The position numbers and the translations under genes are program-made. From JAIMBK01 sp040755975 (GTDB lineage Bacteria > Bacillota > Desulfotomaculia > Desulfotomaculales > Nap2-2B), in assembly GCA_040755975.1 (NCBI GenBank), contig JBFLZY010000006.1:11000-74999 (forward strand): 64,000 nt of DNA, given 5' to 3'. Each line of letters opens with the position of its first letter. The first letter of the stretch is position 1. Positions 59,888-64,000 of this stretch are shown here, one piece after another. Under the pieces are notes generated by a model. The model worked only from the letters and a program-made list of their open reading frames with translations. It ran no database searches and was not told where the DNA came from.

Positions 59888-61523
59888 GTGAGACCTCACC
59901 AAACCAAAACACCAAATTACCTACCAAAGGAGTGAGGTCCCGTGTTAGATATTCGCCACATAATAGGAGCAGTCCTTCTTTTCGTATCTGGTTTGGTTAA
60001 GCTGATCAGAGAATACAAAAACTTTTGCGAGCTCGAAAAAGGCATCCACGAACTGTGCCAGAAAGTATGCAACCAGATATTCACCTGGGCGCTTGCCCAA
60101 ATCGACACCCGTCTGATGAACGAGCGGGATAAAACCACCTGGGAAGTGGTCGGATTTCGGCCGAAAACAGCCGTCAGCACCTTCGGGGAGTTTCTCTTTC
60201 AAAGACGCCTGTACAAAAACAAAAAAACCGGGGAAACCAGGTTCTTTTTGGACGAACTCCTGGGGTGGCCGGCTGGAAAGAGACTCACCCCCCGGATAAA
60301 AGAACTGGCCGTCAAATTAAGCGCAGAAATTCCCTTTGCCCGGGCTGCTGAAATTTTGGGTTACCTTGTTCCGGGGGTAAGCGCCATGACCGTCTGGCGG
60401 GCCACTCAAGAAGTGGGGGAAATCCTCCAGCAAGAAGGAGAAGAAAAAAGAGAAGCGGTCTTTGCCTACGGAGAAGCACCCGCTGGAAAAGAGGTTGCTT
60501 TTGAACTTTGCCTCGAAGCCGACGGGGTGGTAATTCGCCTGCAAAGGGAAGAAGAGAAAAAGGGGGAGATAAAGCATATTGTCGCCTACGAGGGAAAAGA
60601 AAAAGTTGCCCCCAACCGGTATGCGCTTAAAAACAAGCTTGTCCTGGGCGCTTTAAAAGATGGCGAAGCAGCCTGGGAAGAAGCCTATGCGGTCATTGGC
60701 GGGAAATGGGACTTAAGCCGAACAAAAAGAATCTTCATCGGTGGCGACGGGGCGGACTGGCCCAAGCAGGGAGTGGAGTACTTCCCTGGTGCCGAATATC
60801 GTTTGGACCCGTACCACTTAAGCAGGCACCTAACGGAGGCCCTCTGGCATGACGAAGAAGCCTTCCGGGAGGTATCCACAGCTATTTCCCGGAATGACTG
60901 GCACCAAACCCAGAAGATTTTAACGACCGCGGCGAAAAAAAACAGAGGCAACCGGAAGAAGAGGATCACCAGACTTTTGCGCTATCTTGAAGAAAACTGG
61001 GCGGGGATCGTCGCCTCGCCGGGAGCAAAACGCCTGGGCGCCATTGAGGGGCAGATTCAGCACAACGTGGCCCGGCGGATGAAACGCTTAGGAGCCCGGT
61101 GGACAATCTCCGGTGGAGACCGGATGGCCAGGATTTTAGCGGTCAGGGCAAACGGAGAACTGGCCAGTTATGCATCCCGCTGGCCGGTTAAAAACGAGAG
61201 TTTGCAAAAGATGGCCCGGGTGGAAAAAAACCGCGAGGTGAAAATGGAGGATGTGGAAGAGTGGCTAAGGGCGTCCATCCCTGCACTCAAAGGGCCGTTT
61301 GCCGACCGGCCGTGGATAAAGTATATTTTACGGGAACTTTCCCGGCCGGATTTTGCTGCCCTTATTGGCTGACCTGTTTAAAAAGGACTTTAAAAAGGAC
61401 ATAAAAAGCGGCGCCGTTTAGTAACCTCTGGAGAGCCGCCCTGTCGTTAGTTTTTTAACCACCTACGGGGTTGGTTTTCAGGCTGCTTTTTGATGCTAAT
61501 GTTTTAAAGCGGTGAGGTTTCAC
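59888..61523 (+). mobile_element. ISLre2-type insertion sequence
   Basis: About 1636 bp bounded by inverted repeats GTGAGACCTCACC (59888) and GTGAAACCTCACC (reverse at 61511-61523). It carries one intact transposase gene. I cannot see an exact target duplication; short A-rich flanks are not identical. Confidence 0.8.
59942..61372 (+). CDS. ISLre2-family (UPF0236) transposase
   Basis: 476 residues. The family pattern is clear: VGFRPKTAVSTFGEFLFQRR, ELAVKLSAEIPFARAAEILG, FIGGDGADWPKQGVEYFPGA and LDPYHLSRHLTEAL, with YASRWPVKNESL at the end. Complete frame from a GTG with GGAGTGAGG upstream, so it may be active. It interrupts the copper-amine-oxidase-N gene. Confidence 0.93.
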   Translation: MLDIRHIIGAVLLFVSGLVKLIREYKNFCELEKGIHELCQKVCNQIFTWALAQIDTRLMNERDKTTWEVVGFRPKTAVSTFGEFLFQRRLYKNKKTGETRFFLDELLGWPAGKRLTPRIKELAVKLSAEIPFARAAEILGYLVPGVSAMTVWRATQEVGEILQQEGEEKREAVFAYGEAPAGKEVAFELCLEADGVVIRLQREEEKKGEIKHIVAYEGKEKVAPNRYALKNKLVLGALKDGEAAWEEAYAVIGGKWDLSRTKRIFIGGDGADWPKQGVEYFPGAEYRLDPYHLSRHLTEALWHDEEAFREVSTAISRNDWHQTQKILTTAAKKNRGNRKKRITRLLRYLEENWAGIVASPGAKRLGAIEGQIQHNVARRMKRLGARWTISGGDRMARILAVRANGELASYASRWPVKNESLQKMARVEKNREVKMEDVEEWLRASIPALKGPFADRPWIKYILRELSRPDFAALIG

Positions 61524-61572
61524 AACGGAAAAAATTTTGTGGGGATACCTACTGGATCTTGACACGGACAGA

Positions 61573-61602
61573 TTGACAGTTCCCCTTTAAACATGCTAAA
61601 AT
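61573..61602 (+). promoter_or_regulatory. Promoter of tRNA-Leu
   Basis: TTGACA (61573-61578), 18-nt spacer, TAAAAT (61597-61602), 17 bp before the tRNA. Confidence 0.7.
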
Positions 61603-61619
61603 GAACTTGCATTTTCCGG

Positions 61620-61708
61620 GCCGGAGTGGCGGAACAGGCAGACGCAAGGGACTTAAAATCCCTCGGAGGGTTTCCTCCGTACCGGTTCAAGTCCGGTCTC
61701 CGGCACCA
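61620..61708 (+). tRNA. tRNA-Leu (anticodon UAA)
   Basis: 89 nt with encoded CCA, acceptor GCCGGAG/CTCCGGC, anticodon loop CTTAAAA, and a long variable arm (CGGAGGGTTTCCTCCG) as expected for leucine. Confidence 0.96.
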
Positions 61709-62198
61709 ATTAAAAAAACGATTCCGAAGTAGTGGAAAAAATCCCATATCCCATAAGGAATAAATTAGTTTTGTGCCATATACTGGCGAAAAGCCTGACA
61801 ACGCAAGTGGTTTTACCTTGCCTCTAAAAGATTCTTTATAAAAAGATATATTTATATTGCCCGTTAATCAATTTGTCCTTAAAAATTTCAGAAAAACCGT
61901 ATGATTAGTGTGTATGCCAGCACCTACTCGGGTAGGTATTCTGAAGTTAAAAAACGAATTCTTTAGCATAATAGATGTTTTCAGCATCTTCATACTTTTT
62001 ATAGAAGTTCTGCTACTCCTCGAGCATAGAGATTTATGTTTTCTATTGGAACTCCAGAAAACCATTCCTGCTGTATTCAGTCAAGTAGTTCCTATCCATT
62101 TTTCTCAACTTCCCAAAAAAGAATTAGGTTTCCGTCGAAGTTTCTCAGGTATTTATAATTTCTGACTTTTTGCCCAGATAAATACAGGGGGGAAGTTG
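61709..62198. other. AT-rich spacer, nothing recognised
   Basis: Between tRNA-Leu and the sigma-54 activator. Small frames on both strands lack ribosome binding sites and protein-like composition. A 9/10 match to the tRNA-Ala end (CTTGCCTC) near 61815 is too short to call an attachment site. Confidence 0.5.
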
Positions 62199-63923
62199 AT
62201 GCTAAGTCAAGTTGTATGGAAGAATTTTATCGAAACAGGGAATCTCGCAATAGATCTTCCACCTTTCATTCTTGCCTCTTGGAAAAGGTGTAAAAAGATT
62301 GGTGTAAACCCTTTTAAAGAAAAAGTTGAGCTATCTGTAAGTCCTCAGGAACTAATTAATTATCAAAAAAAATCTATATTGTACATGAGTCTAAATGAAG
62401 AAATTAAAAAAAATATAAAGTTTTTATTGGTACAAAACAAAGCTGTTATCACCCTGGCAAACAGCGATGGCCTTATACTCTACCTGGACGGGGATGAAAG
62501 AGGAGTAAAGATTTCTCACGAAAACGGTTTCGTTCCAGGGGCTTATTGGTTAGAAGACTCTGCTGGAAACAATACAATAGCAACTTGTCTTCGACTTAAA
62601 AAACCGGTTATTATTAAAAACTATGAGCATTACTGTAAAGCATGGCATCGTTATGATGCTGCTTCATTTCCTTTATTCTCTTTTGATAAAAAGCTCTTAG
62701 GAGTTATTACAATTGCATGTGAAAGCGAACAAAACTCAAACATTGAAGCTGTGGGCAGGATAATAGCTAATATATTCGAAAGGTTAATAAAAGAATATGA
62801 ATTAAAAGATCAGCTATTTTGGTACAAATGTTTAACGGAATACTTCTTTTCCGAAATTCAACGGCCTGGACTAATTGTTGATGAAAATAAGTCCATCATT
62901 TTAGCCAATTCCAGTGCGCAGGCTTTTTTTGGGAAAAAACTTTTGAATCTAAACGAACTTGAACGTTACTGGAATAGAAAGATAGATATTGATAACAATA
63001 TAAAAACTTTGCGTTTTTTAGTGGGGAAAAAGGAGGAAATCATACTTACATCTAAGTCGTTTGGTGAAAAAAAAGTACTATTCTTTGAAAAAGGTTTAGT
63101 CAAAAGAAAAATATTGAGTACTAACACTGGGTATAGTTTCAATGATCTTATAGGCAAGAGCAAATCCCTGCAAAATGCAATAGCAGTGGCCAAAAAGTTA
63201 GCCAATTGTGACATTAATATTCTCCTCGAAGGTGAAACGGGAACAGGAAAAGAGATGTTTGCCAGCGCGATTCATCATGCCAGCAACCGGAGTAGCGCAC
63301 CTTTTATCGCGGTCAATTGCGGTGCAATACCCAGGGAACTTATTATAAGTGAACTTTTTGGTTATGAAGAAGGAACTTTTACAGGTGCAAAGAGACATGG
63401 AAATGCCGGTAAGTTCGAACTGGCCAATGGAGGAACGTTGTTTCTTGACGAGATTGGGGAGTTGCCCCTGGATAGTCAAGTCATATTACTAAGGGTCTTG
63501 CGAAATAAAGAAATAACAAGGCTTGGTGGCCACAAAGTAATTCCTGTCGATGTAAGGGTCATCGCAGCGACTAACAGGGATTTGCTAGCCGAGGTACGTA
63601 AGGGGCACTTTAGAAAGGATCTTTATTACAGGTTGAACGGGGTAAAGATTGTGCTGCCTCCGCTTCGTCAGCGCCCAGAGGATATTCTGCCGCTTTGGGA
63701 GAAGTTTTTGCAAGATGCCTGTAACCAACAGAATAAAGATGTTCCGAAAACCACCTCAGCGGTGCGAAAAATTCTTCTTGAGTATAATTGGCCTGGTAAT
63801 ATTAGGGAACTGAAAAATGCAGCTGAAAGAGTTGCGGTATTAGCCGAGAATACTATTTTACCTGAGCATTTACCTGTGCTAAGTTGGATATGGGTTGACA
63901 GATTGAAATTGACTGGGAAATAA
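62199..63923 (+). CDS. AcoR-like sigma-54 activator without DNA-binding domain
   Basis: 574 residues. An N-terminal AcoR-type region with LASWKRCKKIGVNPFKEKVE and a GAF-like sensor (GAYWLEDSAGNNTIATCLRL), a middle PAS-like part (GLIVDENKSIILANSSAQAF), and a sigma-54 AAA+ domain with GETGTGKE, EEGTFTGA, GTLFLDEIGELP and WPGNIREL. It stops right after LPEHLP; the expected Fis-type HTH of about 45 residues is absent. GGGGGGAAG lies before the ATG at 62199. Codon use is more AT-rich than its neighbours, suggesting transfer. Confidence 0.85.
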   Translation: MLSQVVWKNFIETGNLAIDLPPFILASWKRCKKIGVNPFKEKVELSVSPQELINYQKKSILYMSLNEEIKKNIKFLLVQNKAVITLANSDGLILYLDGDERGVKISHENGFVPGAYWLEDSAGNNTIATCLRLKKPVIIKNYEHYCKAWHRYDAASFPLFSFDKKLLGVITIACESEQNSNIEAVGRIIANIFERLIKEYELKDQLFWYKCLTEYFFSEIQRPGLIVDENKSIILANSSAQAFFGKKLLNLNELERYWNRKIDIDNNIKTLRFLVGKKEEIILTSKSFGEKKVLFFEKGLVKRKILSTNTGYSFNDLIGKSKSLQNAIAVAKKLANCDINILLEGETGTGKEMFASAIHHASNRSSAPFIAVNCGAIPRELIISELFGYEEGTFTGAKRHGNAGKFELANGGTLFLDEIGELPLDSQVILLRVLRNKEITRLGGHKVIPVDVRVIAATNRDLLAEVRKGHFRKDLYYRLNGVKIVLPPLRQRPEDILPLWEKFLQDACNQQNKDVPKTTSAVRKILLEYNWPGNIRELKNAAERVAVLAENTILPEHLPVLSWIWVDRLKLTGK

Positions 63924-63928
63924 ATCAA

Positions 63929-63957
63929 CCATCCGGGCTTGCCCCAGACGGTTGAGT
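63929..63957 (+). terminator. Possible hairpin after sigma-54 activator
   Basis: Imperfect stem CAACC ... GGTTG around GGG-CTTGC-CCC, with no strong U-run. Confidence 0.4.
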
Positions 63958-64000
63958 ACACACGCTGCTCCCCTTATAATGGTAATTGCCACATTAACAA

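Noticed and set aside
61524..61560. Exact target-site duplication of the ISLre2-type element
   Set aside because: The flanks share an AAAATTTT...GG.ACC...GGATC pattern over about 30 bp but are not identical at the junctions, so a duplication cannot be claimed.
61810..61826. Possible second attachment site for the tRNA-Ala element (CTTGCCTC match)
   Set aside because: Only nine or ten matching bases, no extended similarity to the tRNA 3' end.
61868..62165. Small frames in the AT-rich spacer before the sigma-54 activator
   Set aside because: No ribosome binding sites, and composition on both strands looks like shadow reading of AT-rich DNA.
1..64000. CRISPR arrays, rRNA genes, classical riboswitches (c-di-GMP, SAM, cobalamin, fluoride)
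   Set aside because: I looked for regular direct repeats with unique spacers and for the conserved cores of these RNAs and found none.

Overview
The window looks like a chromosomal segment of a low-to-mid-GC, spore-forming, anaerobic Firmicute of the Peptococcaceae type (Desulfotomaculum/Pelotomaculum-like). The evidence is indirect. There is a YyaC-type sporulation gene and a YtvI-like permease. The block rpsB-tsf-pyrH-frr-uppS-cdsA-ytvI-dxr-rseP-ispG-proS has the gene order usual in this group. TTG/GTG starts with strong GGAGG-type ribosome binding sites are common, and an agr-type quorum-sensing locus is present. Species cannot be named from the sequence alone.

Layout. 1-5.0 kb holds the start of a KASIII-like gene, an acyl-CoA synthetase, a divergent TetR regulator, a YkvI-like permease, a YyaC-like gene and a YkuS-like small protein. 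5.1-18.3 kb is one long minus-strand housekeeping run covering ribosomal protein S2, EF-Ts, UMP kinase, RRF, isoprenoid and phospholipid genes, an intramembrane protease and prolyl-tRNA synthetase. It is interrupted by copy A of an approximately 256-bp dispersed structured repeat. 18.5-37.1 kb is an unusual accessory region. It carries four TauE/SafE-family permeases, two paralogous sensor kinases each next to a response regulator (one receiver-only, one full NtrC type), a single-CBS protein, a DUF2292-like protein, several very small membrane proteins, a degenerate IS1634-like transposase, copy B of the repeat, and two copies of a conserved RNA hairpin/terminator motif. At least seven TGTGA/TCACA-type palindromes lie in the non-coding DNA, several abutting good sigma-A promoters, so one CRP/FNR-superfamily regulator may control much of this block.

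37.1-49.8 kb contains an AcuA-like acetyltransferase, a gamma-carbonic-anhydrase-like protein, an agr operon (small ORF, membrane protein, AgrC-type kinase, AgrB, AgrD), a helicase split into two reading frames, a complete arginine-to-spermidine set (pdaD, speE, speB), a stress-type glycine-zipper protein, an oligopeptide-binding protein and a Gln/Gly/Tyr/Trp-rich low-complexity protein. 49.9-61.7 kb begins at tRNA-Ala(CGC) with an adjacent tyrosine integrase and looks like the remains of an integrated element. It has a ribbon-helix-helix protein, a signal peptidase I fused to Fn3/Ig-like and copper-amine-oxidase-N domains, an XRE regulator, a PD-(D/E)XK-like nuclease between two iteron-like arrays, lipoprotein and membrane genes, and a related copper-amine-oxidase-N gene broken by a frameshift and by an intact ISLre2-type element. 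The segment ends with tRNA-Leu(UAA) and an AcoR-like sigma-54 activator that lacks its DNA-binding domain.

All assignments come from reading motifs, length, context and ribosome binding sites. No database search was run.
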